NCBI RefSeq assembly: GCF_001679645.1
Contig: NZ_LRUN01000057.1
Coordinates: forward strand, 1 to 64,000
Direction of reading: 5' to 3'
From: Pseudomonas bananamidigenes
Lineage (GTDB): Bacteria > Pseudomonadota > Gammaproteobacteria > Pseudomonadales > Pseudomonadaceae
Length of the DNA stretch: 64,000 nucleotides
Positions 17,143 through 25,101 of the stretch are shown piece by piece. The translations under genes and the position numbers were made by a program. The notes under the pieces were generated by a model. That model was not told where the DNA came from and searched no databases. It saw only the letters and a program-made list of their open reading frames with translations. Within the stretch, counting starts at the first letter, position 1. The number at the start of each line of letters is the position of its first letter.

Positions 17143-17255
17143 TTGCTCACGGCAGACGTTTCGCTTGCCTCCGTCCGTGTATCGCCGCGAACGGCAGAAA
17201 CCATAAAAACGATAAGCCACAAAAATAAGAAAGCACCGTGCGAGGTTCGACGTTG

Positions 17256-18836
17256 ATGAAAAGAAAACTCCGATCAGGCATGAGCGCCAGCCTGCTGGCC
17301 GTAGCCGCTTGCGTAGCCCTGCATTCCCCCGACAGCCTGGCGGCCCGTGAGGCCCGGACCATCCTCAAGGAAACCTGCCAGGGCTGTCACACGCCTGAAG
17401 CGGGGGAAAAACTGAGCCGCATCAGCCACCAGCGCAAGACCCCGGAAGGCTGGCTGATGAGTATCGCCCGTATGCAGACCATGCACGGTTTGCAGATCAG
17501 CGATGAAGACCTCCGCACGCTGGTCAAATACCTGGCCGACACCCAGGGCCTGGCGCCAAGCGAAACCGATGGCGTGCGTTATGCGCTGGAGCGACGGCTG
17601 AACACCGTCGAGCAGTTCGACGAGAAAACCGCGCAAATGTGCGGCCGCTGCCACTCCGGTGCACGCATCGCCCTGCAACGGCGTCCGGCTCAGGAATGGG
17701 AGCGCCTGGTGAACTTCCACCTCGGCCAATGGCCGTCGCTGGAGTACCAGGCGCTGGCCCGTGACCGTGACTGGTTCGATATCGCCCGCCAGGAAATGGT
17801 CCCGCTGCTGGCCAGGCGTTATCCGCTGGACAACCCGGCGTGGCAGGCCTGGGTCAAAGCCGCGCCGAAAGCCGAAGCTCTGGTCGGCGACTGGAGCTTC
17901 AGCGGTCACCTGCCGGGCAAGGGTGAACTGGCCGGCATCATGAGCGTCACCGCCGATGGCAGCGACACCTTCAAGGTCGCCGTCAAAGGTCAGTATGCCG
18001 ATGGCAGTCCGTTCAACGGCGATGGCAGTGCGATTCTCTACAGCGGCTACGAATGGCGCGGCAACGTCACCTTTGGTGGCGTGACCATGCGTCAGGTGTT
18101 CGCCGCCCAAGGCAACGCCATGCAGGGCCGGATGTTCGAGGCCGAACACGATGAGCGCGGTCTTGACTTTATCGCTGCCAAACAGGGCTCCCGACGATTG
18201 CTGGCGGTGCAGCCGGGTTACGTGAAGGCCGGCAGCGAAACCGAAGTGACCCTGATCGGAAGCGGTTTGAGCGGCAAGCCTGACTTCGGCAAAGGCGTGG
18301 ATGTGGTCGAAGTGGTCGAGCAGAACGCCGAGCGGATCAAGGTCAAAGTCAAGGCGGCAGCCAATGCCCAACCGGGTCTGCGTGCGGTCAGTGTCGGCAG
18401 CCTGAAAGGCCCGAGCCTCTCGGTATACAGCAAGATTGCCTCGGTCAAAGTGGTGCCGGAATTCTCGGTGGCACGGATCGGTGAAGGCGGCGGTTCGACG
18501 CCGAAAGTCCAGGGCCGTTTCGATGCCGAAGCCTGGGGCAAGGGCGCCGATGGCAAGCCGTATCGCATTGGTGTATTCCCGGCGCAATGGAAGGTCGAAG
18601 CTTTTGACGAGCGCGCCAAAGAGGACGAAGACGTCAGGTTCGCCGGCACCATGCAGGCCGACGCCGGTGTATTTACCCCGGGCGATGCCGGGCCGAATCC
18701 GGCCCGCAAGATGTCCACCAACAATGCCGGCAACCTCAAGGTGATCGCCGCTGTCGACGATGCAGGGAAATCCCTGACCGGCGAAGGCCACCTGATCGTC
18801 ACCGTGCAACGCTGGAACAATCCACCCATTCCCTGA
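17256..18836 (+). CDS. qhpA: Quinohemoprotein amine dehydrogenase, alpha subunit
   Basis: The 526-residue diheme cytochrome c subunit of the periplasmic amine dehydrogenase. A signal peptide (MKRKLRSGMSASLLAVAACV and following, cleavage near residue 30) is followed by two heme c sites, CQGCH (residues 41-45) and CGRCH (about 129-133). The rest forms the beta-domains typical of this subunit (about 160-526). It passes electrons from the tryptophylquinone in the gamma subunit to an external acceptor such as azurin or cytochrome c. ATG 17256 is preceded by CGAGG and gives a proper signal peptide; a GTG at 17238 is in frame. It is the first gene of qhpADCB and lies 95 bases before qhpD. Confidence 0.93.
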   Translation: MKRKLRSGMSASLLAVAACVALHSPDSLAAREARTILKETCQGCHTPEAGEKLSRISHQRKTPEGWLMSIARMQTMHGLQISDEDLRTLVKYLADTQGLAPSETDGVRYALERRLNTVEQFDEKTAQMCGRCHSGARIALQRRPAQEWERLVNFHLGQWPSLEYQALARDRDWFDIARQEMVPLLARRYPLDNPAWQAWVKAAPKAEALVGDWSFSGHLPGKGELAGIMSVTADGSDTFKVAVKGQYADGSPFNGDGSAILYSGYEWRGNVTFGGVTMRQVFAAQGNAMQGRMFEAEHDERGLDFIAAKQGSRRLLAVQPGYVKAGSETEVTLIGSGLSGKPDFGKGVDVVEVVEQNAERIKVKVKAAANAQPGLRAVSVGSLKGPSLSVYSKIASVKVVPEFSVARIGEGGGSTPKVQGRFDAEAWGKGADGKPYRIGVFPAQWKVEAFDERAKEDEDVRFAGTMQADAGVFTPGDAGPNPARKMSTNNAGNLKVIAAVDDAGKSLTGEGHLIVTVQRWNNPPIP

Positions 18837-18931
18837 TGTTGAAACGTGAGTTGGGCTGAACCAAAGCGTTTCAGACACTTTTCGGAATGACCGCAAGTCC
18901 CGCCAGGCGGGGCTTGCACAGGAGGTTTGCA

Positions 18932-20362
18932 ATGGGCGCTATCTTGAATCTGGTCGAACGCAACCTGCACGAAGTGCATGTCGATGCCGACCGCATGCTG
19001 TTCCATATCCCCAGCAGTTCGCTGTTCGCCAGCGATGAACTGACCGGCACCATCATCGATGCGTTGCGCGGCTCCGGCTGTTCCTCGGAAGAACTGATCC
19101 AGCGCCTCGGTGCACGGTTCAACGGCGAGGAAATCAACGAGACCCTGAGCGAACTGATCTCGCTCGAACTGGTCAGCGACGGCTCGCCGCTGACCCCGGA
19201 CATCTCGGTCAAGCGCGTCGAGCGCACCGCGATCAATACCGTGGTGCTCAACGTCAACACCGGCTGCAACCTGAGCTGCACCTACTGCTACAAGGAGGAC
19301 CTCGACAAGCCATCCGCCGGCAAGAAGATGGACGTCGAAACCGCCATCGCGTCGGTGGAAATGCTGCTGCGTGAATCTCCCGATGAAGAGCGTTACACCG
19401 TGGTGTTTTTTGGCGGTGAACCGCTGAGCAATCGCAAGCTGATCGAATACATGGTCGATTACTGCGAGAAGCGTTTTGCCGAGGCCGGCAAGTTCGTCGA
19501 GTTCGTGATGACCACCAACGCCACGCTGCTCACCGAAGAGACCGTGGACTATCTGAATACCCACCGCTTCGGGCTGTCAGTGAGCATCGACGGGCCGAAA
19601 ACCGTGCACGACCGCAACCGTATCACCGTCGGCGGGCAGGGGACCTATGACGTGGTACGGCGCAAGGCCCAGATGCTGCTGTCGCGTTACGACAGCCGCC
19701 CGGTGGGGGCGCGGGTGACCCTGACCACCGGTGTCACCGACGTCGAAACCATCTGGGATCACCTGTTCAACGAGTTGGGGTTTGCCGAGGTCGGATTTGC
19801 CCCGGTGACGTCCGGCGATATCAGCAGCTTCAACCTGACCAACGATGAGTTGATCGAAGTGTTCGCCAGTATGAAGCGCCTCGGCCGGCGTTATCTGGAA
19901 GCAGCGCTGGAGCACCGCAACATCGGGTTCTCCAACCTGCACCAATTGATCACCGACATCCACGAAGGTCACAAAAAAGCCCTGCCATGCGGAGCCGGGC
20001 TGAAGATGCTGGCGGTGGATCACAAAGGTGAACTGAACCTGTGCCACCGCTTTACCGGCTCTTCGCTGCCGACCTTTGGCAACGTCCACAGCGGGGTAAA
20101 ACAGGTCGAGCTGAACGATTTCCTGTCCCAACGCCTGGATCGCACCGACACTGGTTGTCATGACTGCCGGATCCGCAACCTGTGTTCCGGCGGCTGCTAC
20201 CACGAGAGCTACGCCCGCTACGGCGACCCCGCCCATCCGACATACCACTATTGCGAACTGATGCGTGACTGGGTCGACTTCGGCATCGAGGTCTATACCC
20301 GGATCATGGCCGTCAACCCTGCGTTCATCAGCCGCTATATCACTCCGCGCAAGGCTCACTGA
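18932..20362 (+). CDS. qhpD: Radical SAM/SPASM maturase of the gamma subunit (QhpD, PeaB type)
   Basis: A 476-residue cytoplasmic radical SAM enzyme. The iron-sulfur motif CNLSCTYCYKED (CxxxCxxC, about residue 111) starts the barrel, and a C-terminal SPASM region supplies cysteines for auxiliary clusters (CGAGLKM, LNLCHRF, CHDCRIRNLCSGGCYHESY, about 350-435). The N-terminal ~95 residues resemble a peptide-recognition segment. QhpD makes three cysteine-to-acid thioether cross-links in QhpC while its leader is still attached. ATG 18932 follows a strong AGGAGG; the frame is open to 18887. The substrate gene qhpC starts one base after its stop codon, so the two are co-expressed. Confidence 0.95.
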   Translation: MGAILNLVERNLHEVHVDADRMLFHIPSSSLFASDELTGTIIDALRGSGCSSEELIQRLGARFNGEEINETLSELISLELVSDGSPLTPDISVKRVERTAINTVVLNVNTGCNLSCTYCYKEDLDKPSAGKKMDVETAIASVEMLLRESPDEERYTVVFFGGEPLSNRKLIEYMVDYCEKRFAEAGKFVEFVMTTNATLLTEETVDYLNTHRFGLSVSIDGPKTVHDRNRITVGGQGTYDVVRRKAQMLLSRYDSRPVGARVTLTTGVTDVETIWDHLFNELGFAEVGFAPVTSGDISSFNLTNDELIEVFASMKRLGRRYLEAALEHRNIGFSNLHQLITDIHEGHKKALPCGAGLKMLAVDHKGELNLCHRFTGSSLPTFGNVHSGVKQVELNDFLSQRLDRTDTGCHDCRIRNLCSGGCYHESYARYGDPAHPTYHYCELMRDWVDFGIEVYTRIMAVNPAFISRYITPRKAH

Positions 20363-20363
20363 T

Positions 20364-20687
20364 ATGAAACATCTCAAGGCAATCAATAACAAAGCGTTGA
20401 AGCTGGATCAGGCCGCGGATGAAAACCGCATCGAGGAAGTGGTGGCGATGAGTTCGGTCGCCGGCTGTGCCTCGACCACCGACCCGGGCTGGGAAATCGA
20501 TGCGTTCGGCGGCGTGTCATCGCTGTGCCAGCCGATGGAGGCTGACTTGTACGGCTGCTCCGACCCTTGCTGGTGGCCGGCCCAGGTGCCCGACATGATG
20601 AGCACCTACCCGGACTGGAACAAGGATGCCCAGGCGTCCAATGACAACTGGCGCAACCTCGGCACTGTCTTCCCGAAAGACAAGTGA
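20364..20687 (+). CDS. qhpC: Quinohemoprotein amine dehydrogenase, gamma subunit precursor
   Basis: A 107-residue precursor of the catalytic gamma subunit, modified much like a ribosomally made natural product. The cysteines are at 35, 55, 65 and 69. Their spacing (20, 10, 4) matches Cys7, Cys27, Cys37 and Cys41 of the known mature subunit, so the leader is residues 1-28 and the mature chain 79 residues. Partners are all present: Glu44 and Asp61 for the first two thioethers, Asp77 for Cys69, and Trp71 with Cys65 for the cysteine tryptophylquinone. The leader (MKHLKAINNKALKLDQAADE start) is not a signal peptide, so export must use another route, presumably QhpF. It lies one base after qhpD; the ribosome site is weak. 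Confidence 0.95.
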   Translation: MKHLKAINNKALKLDQAADENRIEEVVAMSSVAGCASTTDPGWEIDAFGGVSSLCQPMEADLYGCSDPCWWPAQVPDMMSTYPDWNKDAQASNDNWRNLGTVFPKDK

Positions 20688-20716
20688 CCTTCCCGGACAA
20701 GAAAAAGGATTCCAGC

Positions 20717-21838
20717 ATGCCTAGCCTCAACAAAGCCTGCGGTTTTGCCGCACTCGTGGTTCTGAGCACCTGTTCGCTTCCGGTTCTGGCCGATGAAAAT
20801 ACCGCGTTGCAAGACGGTCACGAGTACATGTTGACCACCAATTACTCGAACAACCTGCACGTGATCGACCTGTCGACCGACAGCTTGTACAAGACCTGCA
20901 AGATGCCTGACGCCTTCGGTCCGGGCACCGTGCAGTTGTCGCCGGATCGCAAGACCGCATACGTGCTCAACAACCATTACGCCGATGTTTATGGTGTCGA
21001 GCTGGACAGCTGCAAACGGGTCTTCCACGCCAGCATCACCCAGCAGCCCGGCGAGAAGGCGCGATCGATGTTTGCCTTCACCGTCAGCCATGACGGCAGG
21101 GAGCTGTACACCATCGCCAACCCGACGCTGATGCTCAACGATCACTACGAGGTGAAACAGCCACGTCTGGACGTCTACGCCACCGACGCCGGAATGAACG
21201 CCAGACCGGTGCGCAGTTTCCCGGCCCCCCGGCAGTTGACGATCATGCAAAGCGGCGATGACGGCACGCTCTATGTGGCGGGCGCCGATGTCTACAAAGT
21301 CGATGTGAAAAGCGGCAAGTTCGACGTGCTGATCCCAAGCCGTCACTGGAAACGCCCGAACTACAGCGCGCCGGATGTGCTTTACGTGTGGAACCAGCAG
21401 ACCTACCGTCATGATTTTTCGCTGCTGTACACGGCCGCGAAGTTCAAGGACAAGAAGCAGGATCCGGCCAGCGCTGAATACCTGTACGGCTTGTTCAGCG
21501 TCGACCTGAAAACCGGCAAGACCGAAACCACGGACTTCGGCCCGCTGACCGAGATCTACTTCAGCGGCATGCGCTCGCCGAAGGACCCGAACCTGATGTT
21601 CGGCGTGCTCAATCGTCTGGCCAAGTACGACATCAAACAGAAGAAACTGATCCAGGCGGCCAATCTGGATCATTCCTACTACTGCATTTCCTTCAACAAG
21701 GATGGCAGCAGGATTTACCTGGCCGGGACCTTCAACGACGTGGCGATCTTCGATGCCGAGACCATGAAGCAGACCGGCCGCATCAAGTTGCCGGGCGGGG
21801 ATATGGCGATTACCACGGCGCAGGTTTTTGTTAGGTAA
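20717..21838 (+). CDS. qhpB: Quinohemoprotein amine dehydrogenase, beta subunit
   Basis: A 373-residue periplasmic beta-propeller subunit. A signal peptide (KACGFAALVVLSTCSLPVLA, cleaved near residue 24) is followed by repeated strands of the type HVIDLSTDSLYKTC, VQLSPDRKTAYVLN and IYLAGTFNDVAIFD, which are propeller blades of the YVTN/amine-dehydrogenase beta type. With the alpha and gamma subunits it forms the periplasmic heterotrimer. The preferred start is ATG 20717, with AAGGA upstream; an in-frame GTG at 20684 would overlap qhpC but would bury the signal peptide. It is the last gene of the unit and is followed by a REP palindrome. Confidence 0.93.
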   Translation: MPSLNKACGFAALVVLSTCSLPVLADENTALQDGHEYMLTTNYSNNLHVIDLSTDSLYKTCKMPDAFGPGTVQLSPDRKTAYVLNNHYADVYGVELDSCKRVFHASITQQPGEKARSMFAFTVSHDGRELYTIANPTLMLNDHYEVKQPRLDVYATDAGMNARPVRSFPAPRQLTIMQSGDDGTLYVAGADVYKVDVKSGKFDVLIPSRHWKRPNYSAPDVLYVWNQQTYRHDFSLLYTAAKFKDKKQDPASAEYLYGLFSVDLKTGKTETTDFGPLTEIYFSGMRSPKDPNLMFGVLNRLAKYDIKQKKLIQAANLDHSYYCISFNKDGSRIYLAGTFNDVAIFDAETMKQTGRIKLPGGDMAITTAQVFVR

Positions 21839-21860
21839 CTTGTGGCGTCAGGGATGACAC

Positions 21861-21917
21861 CATCGCGAGCAGGTTTGAACCGCATTTCAAATGTGGGAGC
21901 GAGCCTGCTCGCGAAGG
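21861..21917. repeat. REP palindrome pair
   Basis: A Pseudomonas REP element with the usual GTGGGAGCGAGCCTGCTCGCGA body (21893-21914) and an inverted partner arm at 21861-21873; TCGCGAGCAGG and CCTGCTCGCGA are perfect 11-bp complements. It lies between the convergent genes qhpB and the LprI-like gene, the normal position for such repeats, where it can act as a transcript end or gyrase site. Confidence 0.85.
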
Positions 21918-21941
21918 GACTCTTGAAAACTCTGCAAAAAA

Positions 21942-22346
21942 TCAGGCCCCGGGCACCGGGCAACTCAAGTCACCTTCCTCACACTTCAGATACTGCTTCA
22001 GGGCCTCGGTACGGACCTTGGTCACTGATGTCAGGCAGTTGCTGTAAATCAGCGGATATACACTCCCGCCTGCCACTCCGGACGCTGAAAATGTGCACTC
22101 GGCATCACGAAACCCGATCCAGGCCCGTTGCGCGCTGACCAGCAGCTTCTTGCTTTCGGCGTTGCCCTTCAAACGCGTGGTGATCTGCTGATACACCGCA
22201 TTCAATTCCTTGTCGGCCGCCTTGTACTCCTGTCCCGCACACTGATTCATCGTCGATTGATCGCTGGCATTGGCGCAGTCCACGGCAGCGTGGGCAAAGG
22301 GAGTGAAAAGAAAGGACGTCAGGGCCAGGAGCAGGCGTGGGGGCAT
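21942..22346 (-). CDS. LprI/DUF1311-family periplasmic protein
   Basis: A 134-residue secreted protein: a signal peptide (MPPRLLLALTSFLFTPFAHA) followed by one DUF1311 domain, recognisable by VDCANASDQSTMNQCAGQEY, the WIGFRDAECTF helix and paired cysteines up to LKCEEGDLSC. The family includes the lysozyme inhibitor LprI of mycobacteria; the role of Proteobacterial members is mostly untested. ATG 22346 is chosen because it opens the signal peptide; the frame extends to 22430 without one. The gene converges with qhpB and lies 55 bases downstream of the ADP-ribosylglycohydrolase-like gene on the same strand. Confidence 0.82.
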   Translation of the reverse strand: MPPRLLLALTSFLFTPFAHAAVDCANASDQSTMNQCAGQEYKAADKELNAVYQQITTRLKGNAESKKLLVSAQRAWIGFRDAECTFSASGVAGGSVYPLIYSNCLTSVTKVRTEALKQYLKCEEGDLSCPVPGA

Positions 22347-22401
22347 GGCGTATCTCGCTGTGTTAAATAAAGATGACGGGCAGTTTAGCGGCTTTGTGGC
22401 G

Positions 22402-23319
22402 CTAACAAGGCTCGTGACGCCTTGAAGCACTCAGCAGCCGTTCGGCAATCGCCGCGATTTCTGCCCCGTCGTGCAGCTTTTCCAACCACCCGGACGGGAT
22501 TTCCTGTACCCCATAATGGGCGCCGGCCAACTGGCCGACGATGGCGGCAGTGGTGTCCGCGTCATCGCCCAGATTCGCCGCTCGCAGGACGGCTGCGGCA
22601 AAACTGTCGGTGTTCTGGAAGCACCATAACGCGGCTTCCAGGGATTCGACACTGTAGCCGCTACCGCGAATCTCCCTTTCAGACTTGTTCAGATAATCGC
22701 CCCGGGCAATCGCTGCTACCTTGGGCTGGCTGAAGGTTGTCGGCAGGCTGCCCAGTTCAGCTTTCGAAGCACCTTCCAGGGCTTTGCCGAGCAGCTCGGC
22801 AAACAGCTGGCAGCATTCGACCGCCTCGGGCGCGGCGTGCGTGGTGCGGGAACTGTCGGCGGCGAATCGCCTGATACGCCGGGCATCGGGAAAATAAAAC
22901 AGCACCACGGGCGCCAGACGCATCAACGAGCCATTACCGGCACTGCAGGGATCAGTGGAACCGGCAAACGGATCCCCTGAGTGCTGATAGCGATCCAGCG
23001 CCTGACGCACGGTCGTACCTATATCGAAACAATCGCCGGTCGAACTCAGATAACCCCATTTCCACCAGTTCAGGTAACGACCCATCTGGTCGCCGGCATC
23101 GAATGTGTTCCTGTTCAGCAGACTTTCTGCCAGACACAACGCCATCGAGGTATCGTCGGTCCATTGACCGGCTTTCAGTTGAAAGGGGCCGCCCCCGACC
23201 ATGTCGGTCAAAGGCTGGAAGGCGCCGCGGGGCTGAAATTCGACGGTGGTTCCCACTGCGTCGCCACAGGCCAGACCAAGCAGGGCACCCTGGTAGCGTT
23301 CGGGGAGGGAGAGTTGCAT
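22402..23319 (-). CDS. ADP-ribosylglycohydrolase family protein (DraG-like)
   Basis: A 305-residue member of the ADP-ribosyl-protein hydrolase family. It would remove ADP-ribose from proteins or small molecules, using a two-magnesium centre. Both metal signatures are present: GQWTDDTSMAL (about residue 53) near the N terminus and GDDADTTAAIVGQLAGA (about 255) near the C terminus, with the GLACGDAVGTTVEF opening of the family. ATG 23319 has AAGGA seven bases upstream; the open frame goes on to 23487. No nitrogenase or DraT partner is visible, so the target is unknown. The gene reads away from the SRPBCC gene across a 196-base divergent gap. Confidence 0.88.
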   Translation of the reverse strand: MQLSLPERYQGALLGLACGDAVGTTVEFQPRGAFQPLTDMVGGGPFQLKAGQWTDDTSMALCLAESLLNRNTFDAGDQMGRYLNWWKWGYLSSTGDCFDIGTTVRQALDRYQHSGDPFAGSTDPCSAGNGSLMRLAPVVLFYFPDARRIRRFAADSSRTTHAAPEAVECCQLFAELLGKALEGASKAELGSLPTTFSQPKVAAIARGDYLNKSEREIRGSGYSVESLEAALWCFQNTDSFAAAVLRAANLGDDADTTAAIVGQLAGAHYGVQEIPSGWLEKLHDGAEIAAIAERLLSASRRHEPC

Positions 23320-23515
23320 GATGACGTCCTTGTGAGCGTGCTGAATGAGGCAAGTGTTATCAGGTTCGGGGTGATCATTCATCCTGACTCTGACGAACCG
23401 TCGAGTAAAATACCGCTGGATATTTCCGCCATGTCCGGCGGCTGCACTGGATTGATACAACTTCGCATTGGACATGTGGTCATACAAGCCTACTGTTCAA
23501 AACAGGAGGTGACGT

Positions 23516-24004
23516 ATGAAACCAGTACCCAACAGCTTTGAACGTAAAATCATACTCCGGTCGCCGCGTTCCCATGTGTGGCGCGTGCTGGTCGATGCCG
23601 AGGCGTTTGGCCAGTGGTTTGGCGTGGCCCTGGAAGGGCGGCGGTTTATTGCGGGTGAATGGACGCAGGGGCAGGTCACCTACCCCGGTTATGAACATGT
23701 GCTCTGGAACGTGCTGGTGGAACGGGTCGAGCCCCAGCAGCTGTTTTCCTTCCGCTGGCATCCCTATGCCGTGAACCCGAAAATCGATTACTCCCAGGAA
23801 CCGACCACGCTGGTCAAATTCGAACTGCAGGACTTCGAGAACGGCACACTGCTGAAGGTTTCCGAGTCCGGTTTCGCGCACATTCCCGATGTGCGTCAGA
23901 AAGAGGCGTACTACATGGACAGCCGTGGCTGGGAAGAGCAATTGAGCCGGCTCGAACACTTTCTCGCCGAGACCGAAAGGGCCCGCGAGCATGAAGGTGG
24001 ATGA
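23516..24004 (+). CDS. SRPBCC (AHSA1/START-like) domain protein
   Basis: A 162-residue single-domain protein with the helix-grip fold of the activator-of-Hsp90-ATPase-like (AHSA1, COG3832) group, which binds hydrophobic ligands in a central cavity. Family features are the opening KIILRSPRSHVWRVLVDAE, the WTQGQVTYPG strand, and the C-terminal amphipathic helix ending in HFLAETERAR. The ribosome site AGGAGGT is ideal. In many bacteria such genes follow an ArsR regulator; none is present here. Its 3' end overlaps the kinase-like gene by 14 bases, so the two are coupled. The ligand is unknown. Confidence 0.85.
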   Translation: MKPVPNSFERKIILRSPRSHVWRVLVDAEAFGQWFGVALEGRRFIAGEWTQGQVTYPGYEHVLWNVLVERVEPQQLFSFRWHPYAVNPKIDYSQEPTTLVKFELQDFENGTLLKVSESGFAHIPDVRQKEAYYMDSRGWEEQLSRLEHFLAETERAREHEGG

Positions 24005-24821
24005 TCACGACCTGTTCACGCCGTGGCTGGAACGCTGGGCGCTGACGCCGGACGGCGAGCCGATCATGACTCCGGGCAGCTGCCTGATGCCGGTGCGTCA
24101 GGGCGCTGCACCGGCCATGCTGAAAATCGCGGTGGACGACGAGGAAAGGTACGGCAACCTGCTGATGACCTGGTGGGATGGCAAGGGCGCCGCCAGAGTG
24201 TTGGCTCATCACGATGAAGGCTTGTTGCTGGAGCGTGCCATGGGCCCGCGATCGCTGATGCACATGGCGCTTAACGGCGAAGACGATGAAGCCACGCGGA
24301 TCCTGTGCAGGGCGCTCGCGAGGCTGCATGCCCCACGACCGACGCCGCCTCCGTCGTTGGTGGAACTGGAACCCTGGTTCGCTTCGTTGCGAACGGCGGC
24401 GGCCCGATACGGCGGCCCGTACTCGAATTGCCTGCGGACCGCCCGGACCTTGCTCACCGATCCGCAGGACGTGGTGGTGCTGCATGGCGACATGCACCAC
24501 GACAACGTTCTCGATTTCGGCGCGCGCGGCTGGTTGGCCATCGATCCCAAGCGGGTGCGGGGCGAGCGTGGATATGACTACGCCAACCTGATCTGCAACC
24601 CGCAATTACCAACGGTCACCGATCCCGAGCGCTTTGCTCGGCAGGTCGATGTGATTTGCGACGCAGCGGGAATCGAGCAAAAACGCCTGCTGCAATGGGT
24701 GCAGGCATTTGCCGGGCTTTCTGCCGCGTGGTTCATGGAGGATGACGAGCAGGAAGCCGCCACCGGACAGCTGAAAGTCGCAGCGCTGGCGGCTTCTGCA
24801 CTCCATGCCCGACATGTCTAA
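23991..24821 (+). CDS. Aminoglycoside 6-phosphotransferase-like kinase (APH(6) family)
   Basis: A 276-residue kinase-fold protein of the streptomycin 6-kinase/hydroxyurea phosphotransferase family. The catalytic loop is VVLHGDMHHDNVL (about residues 163-175) and the metal site WLAIDPKRVRGERGYDYANL lies just after it. The N-terminal lobe shows PAMLKIA, probably the ATP-binding lysine. Members phosphorylate streptomycin-like compounds, but chromosomal copies in environmental Pseudomonas often have no proven resistance role. It starts within the SRPBCC gene. The downstream gap holds an RsmX-like RNA rather than another gene. Enzymatic specificity cannot be told from the sequence. Confidence 0.82.
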   Translation: MKVDDHDLFTPWLERWALTPDGEPIMTPGSCLMPVRQGAAPAMLKIAVDDEERYGNLLMTWWDGKGAARVLAHHDEGLLLERAMGPRSLMHMALNGEDDEATRILCRALARLHAPRPTPPPSLVELEPWFASLRTAAARYGGPYSNCLRTARTLLTDPQDVVVLHGDMHHDNVLDFGARGWLAIDPKRVRGERGYDYANLICNPQLPTVTDPERFARQVDVICDAAGIEQKRLLQWVQAFAGLSAAWFMEDDEQEAATGQLKVAALAASALHARHV

Positions 24822-24881
24822 GGGTTTTCGGAAGGGGCGCTATGGCGAATGTCTTACACGCGCTGGTAGCTTTTTCGACTA

Positions 24882-24908
24882 TTGCAGATTGGATCCACAG
24901 CGTAATCT
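24882..24908 (+). promoter_or_regulatory. Promoter of the RsmX-like RNA
   Basis: TTGCAG (24882-24887) and TAATCT (24903-24908) form a sigma70-like pair with a 15-base spacer, placing the start near 24912. CTTACA at 24853-24858, about 57 bases upstream, is one half of the GacA activating sequence TGTAAG-N6-CTTACA; the other half is poorly matched. Confidence 0.5.
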
Positions 24909-24911
24909 AGC

Positions 24912-25031
24912 CACATCAACTGAAGCACAGGGAGTGTTTCAGGATCATGGATGATCGACCAATGCAAGGATCGCTGCCGACAGGGAGTCGATAATGGTCT
25001 TGGGAAAAACCCGCTTCGGCGGGTTTTTTTT
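24912..25031 (+). ncRNA. rsmX: RsmX-like sRNA sequestering RsmA/RsmE
   Basis: An untranslated RNA of about 120 bases ending in a strong terminator, the size of RsmX in P. protegens. Three hairpins present GGA loops, the hallmark of CsrA/RsmA decoy RNAs: GAAGCAC-AGGGA-GTGTTTC (24922-24940, 7 bp), GATC-ATGGAT-GATC (24943-24956) and CGAC-AGGGA-GTCG (24978-24990). A further AAGGA is at 24966-24970. In the GacS/GacA cascade such RNAs titrate RsmA/RsmE proteins and so release translation of secondary-metabolite and biofilm genes. A sigma70-like promoter precedes it. Which of the X/Y/Z members it is rests on length and loop layout, so the class is surer than the letter. Confidence 0.78.
25005..25031 (+). 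terminator. Rho-independent terminator of the RsmX-like RNA
   Basis: ACCCGC-TTCG-GCGGGT stem with a stable UUCG tetraloop, followed by eight T residues. It ends the RNA that starts near 24912. Confidence 0.9.
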
Positions 25032-25060
25032 CGTCCGCAGAAAAGTGCCATGCCCAAACA

Positions 25061-25087
25061 GAAACACCGCCGATCTGGCGGTGTTTC
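25061..25087 (-). terminator. Terminator hairpin downstream of acnA
   Basis: GAAACACCGCC-GATCT-GGCGGTGTTTC, a perfect 11-bp stem 14 bases after the acnA stop codon on the minus strand. The T-rich part lies within the stem, so termination may be partial. Confidence 0.6.
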
Positions 25088-25101
25088 TGCATCTGCAGGT
25101 T

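Noticed and set aside
17127..17147. TGGCAC...TTGC as a sigma54 promoter with the downstream TTGC
   Set aside because: The spacing between the two elements is ten bases instead of five, which sigma54 does not tolerate.
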